The translations under genes and the position numbers were made by a program. DNA of 64,000 nucleotides, from NCBI GenBank assembly GCA_052388275.1, contig JBQTII010000068.1, positions 22,822 to 86,821 on the forward strand. The letters run 5' to 3'. The stretch's first letter is position 1. Each line of letters starts with the position of its first letter. This stretch comes from JBQTII01 sp052388275 (GTDB lineage: Bacteria; Actinomycetota; Actinomycetes; Sporichthyales; Sporichthyaceae). Positions 42,584 through 51,772 of this stretch are shown here, one piece after another. Under the pieces are notes generated by a model. That model ran no database searches and was not told where the DNA came from. It saw nothing but the letters and a program-made list of their open reading frames with translations.

Positions 42584-43626
42584 CGTCCTCGGCGCAGGTC
42601 GCGAACCTGGTCGCAGACCTGCGAAAAGACCGCGCCATCGGCGAGGCCGACCCGGGCCTGTGGGACACCGTCCGTGCGCTGGGGCTGCCTGGGATCGGCG
42701 TGGCGGAGGACCGGGGTGGCTCCGGCGGCACCATGGCGGACCTTGCGACCGTCGTGCTGGAGTTCGCCGCGCGTGGGGTCCGGTTGCCGATCGCGGAGAC
42801 CGCGATCGCCGGCTGGGTGTTGCAGAACGACCGTGATCGGCGGGGCGGCGCGGCCACCGTTGCGGTGTTGGACGACGCTGTGGTCGCGGGCGGCCGGCTG
42901 AGCGCAACCATTCGGGGCGTGGTCGGGTGCACCGTTCCCGGGCACCTCGTGCTCCTGGTGCGCAACCAGCCCGCGCCGCTGGTCGTGGACACCGCGAGCG
43001 CCGGCGTCCGCATCGTGGCGGGCGTCGATCTCGCGGGCACGGCAACCGACGAACTTCACCTGCGCGACGTGCCGGTTGTGGAGGTCGCGGCCGACGCGCA
43101 GGAAGCGTTGGCGCGCCTGGCGGTGCTGCGCGCGGCGGGCCTGGTCGGTGCGGCCCGCGGCGCCTACCACCTGACGAGCAGTCATCTGCGGACCCGCGAG
43201 CAGTTCGGTAAGCCCCTGGTCGCGATTCCCATCGTCGCCACGTCCCTGGCCTCGCTGCGGGTGGAGTTGCTGCAGGCGCAGACCGCGCTGACGATGGCGG
43301 TCGAGGGTGCGCAGTCCACCGCCGGTGGCCGGGCAACGGCTGCCGCCACGGCCGCACGGATCGTGGCCGCGAGTGCGGCCACCGGCATTGCCGGCCGGGC
43401 CCATCAGTTGCACGGCGCGATCGGCACCACGGCGGAGTACGCCCTGCACCACCTGACCCGGCTGCTCTGGGCCGGACGCGACGTCGATCTGCCCGAGCCC
43501 CACTGGGCCGCGCAGCTCGGCTCGCAGGCCCTCGAGGCCGGCGAGGAAGACGTCTGGGACACCCTGACCGCACCAGAACCTGATTTGTCATCAGAAAACT
43601 CCACCCCTGCAGAGGTGACGTCATGA
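42580..43626 (+). CDS. Acyl-CoA dehydrogenase, second subunit type
   Basis: 348 residues from ATG 42580, overlapping the upstream stop (ATGA). GLPGIGVAEDRGGSGGTMAD, HLRTREQFGKPLVAIPIVAT and HQLHGAIGTTAEYALHHLTR are family motifs. The middle beta domain is shortened, and the usual GSD loop is missing, as in non-catalytic or half-FAD-site partners of alpha2beta2 acyl-CoA dehydrogenases. The gene overlaps the thiolase by four bases, so three genes are translated as a unit. Confidence 0.88.
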   Translation: MTSSAQVANLVADLRKDRAIGEADPGLWDTVRALGLPGIGVAEDRGGSGGTMADLATVVLEFAARGVRLPIAETAIAGWVLQNDRDRRGGAATVAVLDDAVVAGGRLSATIRGVVGCTVPGHLVLLVRNQPAPLVVDTASAGVRIVAGVDLAGTATDELHLRDVPVVEVAADAQEALARLAVLRAAGLVGAARGAYHLTSSHLRTREQFGKPLVAIPIVATSLASLRVELLQAQTALTMAVEGAQSTAGGRATAAATAARIVAASAATGIAGRAHQLHGAIGTTAEYALHHLTRLLWAGRDVDLPEPHWAAQLGSQALEAGEEDVWDTLTAPEPDLSSENSTPAEVTS

Positions 43627-44819
43627 CCCAGGCCGTGATCATTGACGGTGTCCGCTCCCCGATGGCGAAGGGAAAGCCCGGTGGCGCCCTGTCCGGCCTG
43701 CATCCGGCCGCCCTGCTCGGATCGGTGATCACCGCGCTGCTGGAGCGCACGGGCATTGATCCCGGCGCGGTCGACGACCTCATCGTGGGCTGTGTCAGTC
43801 AAGCCGGCGAGCAGTCCGGCAACGTGGGGCGGATGGCCTGGCTGGGAGCCGGTCTCCCGGAGCACGTGCCCGCGGTGACCGTCGAACGCAAGTGCGGCTC
43901 GAGCCAGCAGGCCGTGGACTTCGCCGCGCAGGGCGTAGCCGCCGGCGCGTACGACATCGTGATCGCCGCCGGCGTCGAGTCGATGAGCCGGGTCCCGATG
44001 GGGTGCTCGCGGATTGGCATGGACCCCTACGGCCCCGGGATGTTCACCCGCTACGCCCCCGGCCCGGTCTCCCAGGGCGTCGCCGCCGAACTGGTCGCGG
44101 CCCGCTGGAAGCTCTCCCGGGACGAACTCGACGCCTACGCGGCGCGCTCGCACGACCTAGCCGCGTTGGCAGCCGAGCGCGGCGGCTTTGACCACGAGAT
44201 CGTGCCGATCCGCATCCCCGGCGCCGACGGTGCGGAAGTGGCGACCGTGAGCGCGGACGAGACGATTCGGCGCGGCAGCACCGCGGAAAAATTGGGCGGG
44301 CTCAAGCCGGTCTTCGTCGATGAGGAGATGGCCGCGCGTTTCCCGGAGATCGTCTGGAGCATCACGGCCGGCAACTCCTCGCAGATCACCGACGGGGCCT
44401 CGGCGATGCTCATCGTCAGCGAGCGCAAGGCCGCCGAACTCGCCTTGCGCCCACGCGCACGCTTCACCTCTTTCGCGGTGTGCGGCGACGATCCGATCGA
44501 GATGCTGACGGCCCCGATTCCGGCCACGCGCAAGACGCTGGCGCGGGCGGGGCTCGGGATCGCCGATATCGATCACTACGAGGTCAACGAGGCTTTCGCC
44601 TCGGTGCCGTTGGCCTGGCAGGCTGCCCTGGACGCCGACCCCGCGAGGCTGAACCCCCGCGGCGGCGCCATCGCGCTCGGTCACCCGCTGGGCGCCTCCG
44701 GCGTCCGGCTGATGGTCACGATGCTCAACGCCCTGGAAGCCGGCGGCGGCCGGTACGGCCTGGCGACGATGTGCGAAGCCGGTGGCATGGCGAACGCCAC
44801 CGTGATCGAGCGGCTCTAG
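43623..44819 (+). CDS. Acetyl-CoA acetyltransferase (thiolase)
   Basis: 398 residues from ATG 43623. All catalytic residues are visible: nucleophile Cys in VERKCGSSQQAVDFAAQG, NEAFASVPLAW, His in GGAIALGHPLGASG and the second Cys in MCEAGGMANATV. It should cleave a 3-ketoacyl-CoA with CoA, releasing acetyl- or propionyl-CoA. Position after two acyl-CoA dehydrogenases and before an SDR matches a beta-oxidation cycle. Confidence 0.94.
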   Translation: MTQAVIIDGVRSPMAKGKPGGALSGLHPAALLGSVITALLERTGIDPGAVDDLIVGCVSQAGEQSGNVGRMAWLGAGLPEHVPAVTVERKCGSSQQAVDFAAQGVAAGAYDIVIAAGVESMSRVPMGCSRIGMDPYGPGMFTRYAPGPVSQGVAAELVAARWKLSRDELDAYAARSHDLAALAAERGGFDHEIVPIRIPGADGAEVATVSADETIRRGSTAEKLGGLKPVFVDEEMAARFPEIVWSITAGNSSQITDGASAMLIVSERKAAELALRPRARFTSFAVCGDDPIEMLTAPIPATRKTLARAGLGIADIDHYEVNEAFASVPLAWQAALDADPARLNPRGGAIALGHPLGASGVRLMVTMLNALEAGGGRYGLATMCEAGGMANATVIERL

Positions 44820-44850
44820 CCCGCACCGGCAGAACGAAGGGAGCGCGCGC

Positions 44851-45615
44851 ATGAACCTGTCAGGAACCTCCGCCGTCATCACCGGCGGTGCGTCCGGGCT
44901 CGGGCTCGCCAGCGCACGGGCGCTGCTGGACCGAGGCGCCGGGGTCGTGCTGCTCGACCTGCCGACCTCCGACGGTGAGACCGTCGCTAAGGAACTCGGC
45001 GAGCGGGCCGCCTTCGTGCCCGGCAACGTCGTGGAGACCGAGTCGGTCGCCGAGGCGATGGCCGCGGCCGGGCAGTTCGGGCCGCTGCGCTCGGTGGTGC
45101 ACTGCGCCGGGCGCGGGCACACCATGCGGGTGCTGACGAAGGAGGGCGAGCCCAGTTCGCTGGCGGACTTCGAGGGCCTGATTCGGATCAACCTGGTCGG
45201 CTCGTTCAACGTGCTCAGCCAGGCGGCCGCGGTGATCGCACGGACCGAGCCGACCGACGGCGAACGGGGCGCGATCATCCTGACCGCCTCGGTGGCGGCC
45301 TGGGAGGGACAGATCGGCCAGATGCCCTATGCGGCCAGCAAGGCCGGCATCGTGGGCATGACGTTGGTGGCCGCGCGCGACCTCGCCGCCAAGCTGATCC
45401 GCGTCAACTCCATCGCGCCCGGCGCGTTCCGCACCCCGCTGCTGTCCCGGCATCCGCAGGAGGCCCTGGACCGCCTCGCTGCGGCGGTGCCGCACCCGAG
45501 CCGGCTCGGTGAGCCGAGCGAGTACGCCGACCTCGCGGTGCACCTGCTGGAGAACCCGATGCTCAACGGCGAGACGATCCGCCTCGACGGCGCGATCCGG
45601 ATGCCTCCGCGATGA
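44851..45615 (+). CDS. SDR family 3-hydroxyacyl-CoA dehydrogenase-like protein
   Basis: 254 residues. SAVITGGASGLGLASARALL (cofactor), VVHCAGRGHTMRVLTKEGEP, IILTASVAAWEGQIGQMPYAASKAGIVG-type Tyr/Lys and RVNSIAPGAFRTPLL. The overall layout is that of HSD17B10-like type II 3-hydroxyacyl-CoA dehydrogenases. It has a good AAGGGAG ribosome binding site. It would give the keto substrate for the neighbouring thiolase. Confidence 0.88.
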   Translation: MNLSGTSAVITGGASGLGLASARALLDRGAGVVLLDLPTSDGETVAKELGERAAFVPGNVVETESVAEAMAAAGQFGPLRSVVHCAGRGHTMRVLTKEGEPSSLADFEGLIRINLVGSFNVLSQAAAVIARTEPTDGERGAIILTASVAAWEGQIGQMPYAASKAGIVGMTLVAARDLAAKLIRVNSIAPGAFRTPLLSRHPQEALDRLAAAVPHPSRLGEPSEYADLAVHLLENPMLNGETIRLDGAIRMPPR

Positions 45616-45645
45616 CTGCGCACACGCGACGAATGAAGGAATGCG

Positions 45646-46824
45646 ATGAATGAGGGCCTGAACTTCACCCTGGCTGCCGACGACCTTGCCGTGCAGGCGG
45701 AGGCCCGCGCGCTCGGCGCGGTGGTCGCGCCGTTCGCCGCCGAGGCCGATGAATCCCACGTCATCCACGAACCGACGCGCGCGGCACTACGCGAGAGCGG
45801 CCTGTCCGAGATCATGGTGCCCGCGGCCTACGGCGGGCGCCGGGAGCAGGTCGACCCGTTCCTGGTCTGTCTCGTTCGGGAAGCCCTGATGCCGGCCTCG
45901 TGCGCCCTGGACTCGATGTTCGCGCTGCAGGGCATCGGCAGCTACGCCATCACGCTGGCCGGCTCACCGGAGCAGAAGGAACGCTGGCTGCCGCGGGTGG
46001 CGCGGATGGAGAGTCTGGCCGCGATGGCCTTGACCGAGGACGGCGCGGGCTCGGACCTGCGTTCGGTCACCACCACCGTCATCGACAAGGGCGACCGGTT
46101 GGTACTCAACGGGCGCAAGACCTTCATCTCCAATGCGGGCTTCTCCGATTTCTTCCTCGTCCTGGCCAAGGAAACCTCGGCCTCGGGCGAGGAGGGGCTC
46201 ACCTTCCTGCTGGTGCCCGCGGACAGCCCGGGCATCACGATCCGGCCGGGCGAGGAAATCATGGCCCCGCACGTTCTCGGTGACATCGACTTCTCCGACG
46301 TCGAGATCCCCACCGACGCGCGCCTGGGCGCCCCCGGTCAGGCCATGACGCTGGTGCTCGGCACGTTGACCGTCTTTCGGGTGTCGGTGGCCGGGGCCGC
46401 GGTCGGGCTCGCCGACGCCGCCCTGGCGGTGGCCGCCGAGCACGCGATGCGCCGCGAGCAGTTCGGCCGCCCGCTCGCGCGTCACGGGCAGGTCGCGCAG
46501 TTGCTCGCCGAATCCTCCATCGACGTCGAAATGACGCGGTTGCTCACCTATCGGGCCGCGGATATGGCTCGGCGCGAGGGCGGAGCGGCATTGACCCAGT
46601 GCACGATGGCGAAGGTCGCGGCGACCGAGGCTGCGGGTCGCGTGGTGGATCGGTCGGTGCAGGTCATGGGGCGTTGGGGCGTGGTCCGCAACTCCCCGAT
46701 CGAGCGGTATTACCGCCAGGCTCGGCCGATGCGCCTGTACGAGGGTGCGTCCGAGGTGCTCAAGCTCGGGCTGGCCCGCGACCTCTGCGCCCCCTATGCC
46801 GCCTCGCCGCCGAAGGAGAGCTGA
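45646..46824 (+). CDS. Acyl-CoA dehydrogenase
   Basis: 392 residues. AMALTEDGAGSDLRSVTTTV, LNGRKTFISNAGFSDFFLVL, HAMRREQFGRPLARHGQVAQ and the ending RPMRLYEGASEVLKLGLARD are conserved. The base is expected in the YEGASEV region (Glu). A full-length catalytic FAD enzyme in contrast to the preceding pair. It lies between the SDR and a protein of unknown function with short gaps, so one operon. Confidence 0.92.
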   Translation: MNEGLNFTLAADDLAVQAEARALGAVVAPFAAEADESHVIHEPTRAALRESGLSEIMVPAAYGGRREQVDPFLVCLVREALMPASCALDSMFALQGIGSYAITLAGSPEQKERWLPRVARMESLAAMALTEDGAGSDLRSVTTTVIDKGDRLVLNGRKTFISNAGFSDFFLVLAKETSASGEEGLTFLLVPADSPGITIRPGEEIMAPHVLGDIDFSDVEIPTDARLGAPGQAMTLVLGTLTVFRVSVAGAAVGLADAALAVAAEHAMRREQFGRPLARHGQVAQLLAESSIDVEMTRLLTYRAADMARREGGAALTQCTMAKVAATEAAGRVVDRSVQVMGRWGVVRNSPIERYYRQARPMRLYEGASEVLKLGLARDLCAPYAASPPKES

Positions 46825-46828
46825 CACC

Positions 46829-47719
46829 ATGTCAGGGGTCGAGGCCGGTAGGACGCTGCTCGAGCGCGAGCAGGATCATCCGCAGGACGTCGTGCACGCC
46901 GAGTCCTTCCCCGACGGTGAGCGGCGGATCGTGACGATGGACTCCGCGCGGTACGTCGATGCCCGCAACGTCCGGGACGTCGTGGTGCCGGCCTCCTACA
47001 TCGGCGTGCTGCCGGCCCGCATGATGGCCGTGCATCGGCCGCGCGCGGTCATCGGGCACGACGCGTGCGTCGGGAAGTACGGCGCCGGCATCGGCGGCCT
47101 GTGGTACCTGGAGGCCCTGGGCATTCCCGCTGCGACCGCGGACGGCATGAGCGCCGAGATGGGCAACGGCCAGGACCTGTACGCCGCCGGCGTCATCTCC
47201 CACGTGAACTACGTGGCGGAGATCTGCGGCGTCCACATCGGCATGAGCGTGCGCGAGGCGGCGGCGGTACTGCTTCAGCAGGACCCCACCGACACCGAGG
47301 TGGGTAACAAGATTCGACGCGAGATCGTCGAGACCGACCCGAGCGGGCGCCGCGTGGTCGTCACCGACTCCATCGTCTGGGCGCTGCCCGAGGACGAGCG
47401 GACCTCCGTGCTCGTGACGGCAGGTCACACCGGGCGCAGCGGAGCGAAGTTCCTCCTCGAGGCCAATCCCTGGGGGTTCATCTGCCACGACGGAGGCATG
47501 AGCAAGAACCGCTCGGGCATCTCGGGGCTGGACACCGCGCAGGACGCGGGACTACCGGGGGCCTGCATTGACGGCACGACCTCACCGATCGGCGACGCGT
47601 TCACCGCCTACGCGATCGGCTCGATCAGCGCACTGAACGAGGCCGCGCAGCGGCGCGGTGTCCGGGTGGGCATGAGTGTGCGCGAGGCCGCGCACCTGCT
47701 CCTGCGCGGGTCGCGCTGA
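46829..47719 (+). CDS. Unrecognised protein with an internal twofold repeat
   Basis: 296 residues from ATG 46829. I do not recognise the family. Two halves are similar: GHDACVGKYGAGIGGLWYLE ... GVISHVN ... GVHIGMSVREAAAVLL (about 74-150) and CHDGGMSKNRSGISGLDTAQ ... GSISALN ... GVRVGMSVREAAHLLL (about 215-293). The repeat suggests gene duplication and fusion or a two-lobed active site. His, Asp and Lys are kept in both copies. Its one-base overlap (TGATG) with the DUF35 gene implies a role in the same CoA pathway. Confidence 0.75.
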   Translation: MSGVEAGRTLLEREQDHPQDVVHAESFPDGERRIVTMDSARYVDARNVRDVVVPASYIGVLPARMMAVHRPRAVIGHDACVGKYGAGIGGLWYLEALGIPAATADGMSAEMGNGQDLYAAGVISHVNYVAEICGVHIGMSVREAAAVLLQQDPTDTEVGNKIRREIVETDPSGRRVVVTDSIVWALPEDERTSVLVTAGHTGRSGAKFLLEANPWGFICHDGGMSKNRSGISGLDTAQDAGLPGACIDGTTSPIGDAFTAYAIGSISALNEAAQRRGVRVGMSVREAAHLLLRGSR

Positions 47720-48117
47720 TGGCGGAGTCCGAGTCGGCCGCGCGCGCTCTGACCGAGGAGTTCTGGGCCGCGGCCCAGCGCCGTGAACTGGTGCGTCCGG
47801 TGTGCGCCAGCTGCGGTCGTAACTTCTTCACCCCACAGGTGGCGTGCCCGACGTGCCTGTCGCAGGACTGGTCCTACCAGCCGAGCGAGGGCCGGGGCGT
47901 CGTGCACAGCGCGACCGTGGTGCACAAGGCCCCCAGCCCCGACTTCGAGGTGCCGTACCGCCTGGCCGTCGTCGACCTGCAGGAAGGGTGGACCATGTTG
48001 GCCAATCTCGTCGAGGGCCCCGATGAGCGCCTACCGCCGGTGGGCGCCGCGGTCGAGGTGACCTGGATCGAGCACCGCGGCCGCGTGCTGCCCGCCTTTC
48101 GCGAGGTCGCGCCGTGA
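47719..48117 (+). CDS. DUF35 OB-fold protein with rubredoxin-like zinc ribbon
   Basis: 132 residues. The zinc ribbon is CASCGRNFFTPQVACPTC (CxxC...CxxC, about 28-46), followed by the OB-fold SEGRGVVHSATVVHKAPSPD and ending VLPAFREVAP. DUF35 proteins bind CoA esters and partner with thiolase-like proteins. It overlaps the thiolase-like gene by four bases, exactly the layout of the ChsH2/Ltp2-type aldolase pair in steroid side-chain degradation. No hydratase domain is attached. Confidence 0.88.
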   Translation: MAESESAARALTEEFWAAAQRRELVRPVCASCGRNFFTPQVACPTCLSQDWSYQPSEGRGVVHSATVVHKAPSPDFEVPYRLAVVDLQEGWTMLANLVEGPDERLPPVGAAVEVTWIEHRGRVLPAFREVAP

Positions 48118-49313
48118 ACCTGCGCGATGTCGCCATCGTCGGCATCGGGCTGACCAAGCAGGAGAAGCGCTACAGCCGGGGGGCTCCGCCCCCCGGCGCC
48201 CCCTCGAAATCGGACGGCGACCGCAGCGTCCTGGTAATGCTCGAGGCCGCGAAGCTGGCGCTCGCGGACGCCGGGCTGGCGCACAGCGAGATCGACGGCA
48301 TAGCCGCCCGCTGGCCGGGCCCCGGTGGCACCCAACTCGCCCCGGGCTCGGCCGACTGGTCGACCCTGCTGGGTATCCCCCTCAGCTGGATCGGGGACTC
48401 CTATCCCCAGGGCATCCCGGGCTTGCTCGACGCCGCCGGCGCGATCCTCACCGGCCAGGCCACCACGGTCCTGGTGACGGGGGGTCAGGCCGGCATCCTC
48501 GGTGGTGGCCGGGTGGCCTCCTACACCCAGCCGGGCAACGAGTTCGTGGAGCCGTACGGTGCCTTCACCGCCGCGCACTTCGCGCTCGTCGCCCAGCGTC
48601 ACCTGCAGCAGTTCCCGCACGCGCGGGCGGGTGCGGCGCAGATCGCGGCGACCATCCGCAATATCGGCGCCGCCAACCCCGAGGCCGTCATGTTCGGGCG
48701 CGGTCCGTACACCGCCGAGGACATTCTGGCCGCGCCGCCGATCGTCGACCCGTTCACGCTGCTCGACCTGTGCCTGGCCTCGGAAGGGGCCGCCGCCTTC
48801 ATCGTGACCAGCCTGGAACGGGCCCGCGATCTACGACGCAAGCCGGTGGTGGTGCTCGGCGCGGGCCTGGAGTGGGCCCGCCAGCAGTACGTGGACGCCC
48901 CGCGTTACGACGAACTCTGGATGCTCGGTCGCCGCGCCGCGGACAAGGCATTTGCGCATGCGGGGCTCGGTCCGGCGGACATTGACGTCGCCCAGCTCTA
49001 CGACGTCAACTCCCTCGAGGTGGCCCGCCAGTTCGAGGTTCTCGGGTTCTGCGGGGTCGGGGAGGGCACTGACTTCGCCGTCTCCGCCGGTATTGGCCTG
49101 GACGGCAAGCTGCCGACCTGCACCGACGGCGGCCTGCTCAGCTTTGCCCACATCGGCTGGGGTGGTCCGTCGCTGAAGATCGTCGAGGCGGTCCGACAGT
49201 TGCGGGGCGAGGCCGGTGACCGGCAGATCGCCGGGGCGCACGTCGCCGTGGCCGCCGGCGCCGGGTCGGGCGCCCAGTACTACAACCTCGCCATTCTCGG
49301 CCGGGACCAGTGA
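48114..49313 (+). CDS. Thiolase-like protein (SCP-x/Ltp2-like), probable aldolase
   Basis: 399 residues from GTG 48114. NLRDVAIVGIGLTKQEKRYS and the ending VAAGAGSGAQYYNLAILGRD are typical of the non-decarboxylating thiolase-like group. The nucleophile Cys of real thiolases is absent: the segment reads VLVTGGQAGILGGGRVASYT. In Ltp2-type enzymes this loss goes with retro-aldol cleavage together with a DUF35 partner, which is the preceding gene. So a side-chain retro-aldolase is the best inference. Confidence 0.85.
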   Translation: MNLRDVAIVGIGLTKQEKRYSRGAPPPGAPSKSDGDRSVLVMLEAAKLALADAGLAHSEIDGIAARWPGPGGTQLAPGSADWSTLLGIPLSWIGDSYPQGIPGLLDAAGAILTGQATTVLVTGGQAGILGGGRVASYTQPGNEFVEPYGAFTAAHFALVAQRHLQQFPHARAGAAQIAATIRNIGAANPEAVMFGRGPYTAEDILAAPPIVDPFTLLDLCLASEGAAAFIVTSLERARDLRRKPVVVLGAGLEWARQQYVDAPRYDELWMLGRRAADKAFAHAGLGPADIDVAQLYDVNSLEVARQFEVLGFCGVGEGTDFAVSAGIGLDGKLPTCTDGGLLSFAHIGWGGPSLKIVEAVRQLRGEAGDRQIAGAHVAVAAGAGSGAQYYNLAILGRDQ

Positions 49314-49386
49314 CCGGACACACGCTGACGTCCGCCTACCTGGTCGCTATGGCGACCACTGAGGCGGACGCCACGAAAGGAGCGAC

Positions 49387-50922
49387 GTGGATATCGGTGT
49401 AGCAGTCGCGAAGTACGCCCGGAGTACTCCGGCTGCGGTGGCTGCCTTCGAGGGCGACCGGTCGCTGACCTACCGCGAGCTCGACGGGCGCAGCAACCAG
49501 CTGGCGAACACCCTGCTCGGGCGCTTCGGGGTGGCCAAGGGCGAGCGGGTCGCGGTTCTGCTGCGCAACCGGCTCGAAGTGGCCGAGGCTCTCGTCGGCG
49601 CCATCAAGGCCGGGGCGGTCTACTGCGGCCTGAACTTCCGGATGAGCGAGGAGGAGTACCGCGCCATCCTGGGCAACGCCGGCGCGCGGGTGCTGATCAC
49701 CGAGGCCCCGTTCCGCGAGATGGCGCAGAAGTTCGCCACGGAGTTCGACCTCGCCGTGATCGACGTCGACGATCCCTCCGCGGCCGGCTGGGGGGCGTTG
49801 ACCACGGCGGACGATGCGGCGCCGTCGACGCTGCACGGACGCGCCGCCGCCGATGAGCTCTGCATCGTCTACACCAGCGGAACCACTGGGCAGCCCAAGG
49901 GAATCGTGTTCGATTCCCAGGCGGTGGGCACGCACGCCATGGTGGCGGGCCTGGAGTACGGGATGTCGGCCCGCAGCCGCTGGTTGATCACCATCCCGCA
50001 CAACTCCAGCCTGCAGATCACCCTGGCGCCCACCTTCCTGCTCGGCGGTGCGGTCGGCTTCTCGGGCGCCCGTGGCTTTGACCCGGTGGCCTTCGCCGCC
50101 GAAGCCACCCGTGCGCAGGTGACGCACACCTACCTGGTGCCGACGATGCTCTACCGGGTGCTGGAGGCGGGCCTGTCCAGCGCGGACATCCCGACACTCC
50201 AGCACATCGGTTACGGCGCCGCCCCGATCGCCCCGGATCGGGTCACCGAACTCGTCAAACGCTTCGGCCCGATCTTCAGCCAGCTCTACGGCATGGCGGA
50301 GGTGGCCTCGATCGCCACGATGCTGCGCCAGGAGGACCACCAGCGCATCGCCGAGGGCCACAGCGGGCTCACCGCCTCGGCCGGGCGTCCCAGCTTCCTG
50401 GTCGACGTGCGCGTGGTGAACGAGCGCGGCCAGGACTGCGCCCCCGGCGAACGCGGTGAGGTTCAGTTCCACACCCCGTACACGATGCGCGGTTACCACA
50501 AGCACCCGGAGAAGACGGCCGAGGCGCTCGTCGACGGCTGGATGCTGTCCGGGGACATCGGCACCTTCGACTCCGAGGGTTACCTCTACATCGTCGACCG
50601 CAAGAAGGACCTGATCATCCGCGGGGGCTACAACATCACGCCCTCGGAGATCGAGAACGTGCTCTACGCCCACCCGGCGGTGATCGAGGCGGCGGTGGTC
50701 GGCCTGCCGGACGCCGAGTGGGGCGAGTCCGTCCTCGCCGCGGTCGCGCTGCGCCCGGGCGCGCAGGCCGGCGAAGCCGAGCTGCTCGCCCACTGCCGGG
50801 CGGCGGGTTTGCCCAGCATCAAGGTGCCCGGCCGGGTCCTGACCCTCGACGCCCTGCCGAAGAACGCCGTGGGGAAGATCGCCAAGCGCGCCATTGTCGA
50901 CAGTGTGATGGAAGGTCAGTAA
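49387..50922 (+). CDS. Acyl-CoA synthetase (AMP-forming, class I adenylate-forming)
   Basis: 511 residues from GTG 49387 with GAAAGGAG before it. P-loop YTSGTTGQPKGIVF, YGMAEVASIA, GDIGTFDSEGYLYIVDRKKD and the catalytic Lys in PKNAVGKIAKRAI are all present. It activates a carboxylic acid with ATP and CoA to feed the acyl-CoA dehydrogenases. The next SDR overlaps by one base. It likely supplies the CoA ester of the compound degraded by this cluster. Confidence 0.93.
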   Translation: MDIGVAVAKYARSTPAAVAAFEGDRSLTYRELDGRSNQLANTLLGRFGVAKGERVAVLLRNRLEVAEALVGAIKAGAVYCGLNFRMSEEEYRAILGNAGARVLITEAPFREMAQKFATEFDLAVIDVDDPSAAGWGALTTADDAAPSTLHGRAAADELCIVYTSGTTGQPKGIVFDSQAVGTHAMVAGLEYGMSARSRWLITIPHNSSLQITLAPTFLLGGAVGFSGARGFDPVAFAAEATRAQVTHTYLVPTMLYRVLEAGLSSADIPTLQHIGYGAAPIAPDRVTELVKRFGPIFSQLYGMAEVASIATMLRQEDHQRIAEGHSGLTASAGRPSFLVDVRVVNERGQDCAPGERGEVQFHTPYTMRGYHKHPEKTAEALVDGWMLSGDIGTFDSEGYLYIVDRKKDLIIRGGYNITPSEIENVLYAHPAVIEAAVVGLPDAEWGESVLAAVALRPGAQAGEAELLAHCRAAGLPSIKVPGRVLTLDALPKNAVGKIAKRAIVDSVMEGQ

Positions 50923-51671
50923 TGGATCTGGAACTGCAGGGCCGGGTCGTGATCGTGACCGGTGCCAGCCGCGGACTGGGCCAGGCGGCCGCGCAGGCCC
51001 TGGTCGCCGAAGGTGCCTGCGTGCTGGCCGTCGCGCGCTCGACCGCGGACCTGGAGAAACTTCGGGCCACGGCGCCGGACCGGATCGCGATCGCCACCGT
51101 CGACATGCGTTCGGCGACCGAGGTGGCGGCCCTGGCGGATCGGGCGGTGGAGGCCTTCGGCCGGCTCGACGTCGTGGTGAACAACGCCGGCATCGCCCCG
51201 GCGGGCAAGTTCAGCGAGCAGGCCCAGGAGCAGTGGGACGAGGTCTTCGACGTCAACGTCCGGGCGCCGGCCGTGCTGGCCCGCGCTGCCGGCAAGCACT
51301 TCCTGGCGCAGCGCAGCGGCAAAGTCATCAACGTGGCCAGCACCTCGGGCATCAACGGCAAGCCGACGTTGGTGTCGTATTCGGCGTCCAAGGGCGCAAT
51401 GCTGCAGTTCACCAAGGCACTGGCGGGGGAGTGGGCCCGGTTCGGCATCCAGGTCAACGCGATCGCGCCCGGAGCGTTCGAAACCGACGCCCAGGCCGCC
51501 GTCACCGGCGATCCGGCTGTGCTGGCGGCCCGGCTCAAAAAGATCCCGGCCGGACGGATGGGCCGCTCGGCGGAGATCGGACCGCTGGTCTGCTACCTCG
51601 CCTCGCCGTGCTCCGACTTCATGACCGGGTCGGTTCTTGTCATCGACGGCGGGGAAGTGTCGAAGCTGTGA
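50922..51671 (+). CDS. SDR family oxidoreductase
   Basis: 249 residues from ATG 50922, sharing a base with the upstream TAA. VVIVTGASRGLGQAAAQALV, VVNNAGIAPAGKF, VINVASTSGINGKPTLVSYS (Ser) and YSASKGAMLQFTKALAGEWA (Tyr-x3-Lys) make it a classical FabG-like NAD(P) enzyme. It is the last gene of the operon starting at about 41.4 kb. It probably handles a hydroxy intermediate of the pathway. Confidence 0.9.
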   Translation: MDLELQGRVVIVTGASRGLGQAAAQALVAEGACVLAVARSTADLEKLRATAPDRIAIATVDMRSATEVAALADRAVEAFGRLDVVVNNAGIAPAGKFSEQAQEQWDEVFDVNVRAPAVLARAAGKHFLAQRSGKVINVASTSGINGKPTLVSYSASKGAMLQFTKALAGEWARFGIQVNAIAPGAFETDAQAAVTGDPAVLAARLKKIPAGRMGRSAEIGPLVCYLASPCSDFMTGSVLVIDGGEVSKL

Positions 51672-51728
51672 GGCGATGACGAGGACAGGCACGGTCACTC
51701 GGAGCCTTGCCCGCCGTCGCGGATCCAT

Positions 51729-51751
51729 AGATACTGTGACCCTAGTTAGGG
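51729..51751 (+). promoter_or_regulatory. Catabolic-regulon box before amidohydrolase (site 6)
   Basis: AGATACTGTGACCCTAGTTAGGG (23 bases at these positions) holds GACCCTAG and the inverted CCCTA/TAGGG. ACCCTAGTTAGG differs by one base from the box before the P450 at 3261. The start codon follows 21 bases later. Confidence 0.5.
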
Positions 51752-51772
51752 CCGGATCGACCGGAGGAAGCC

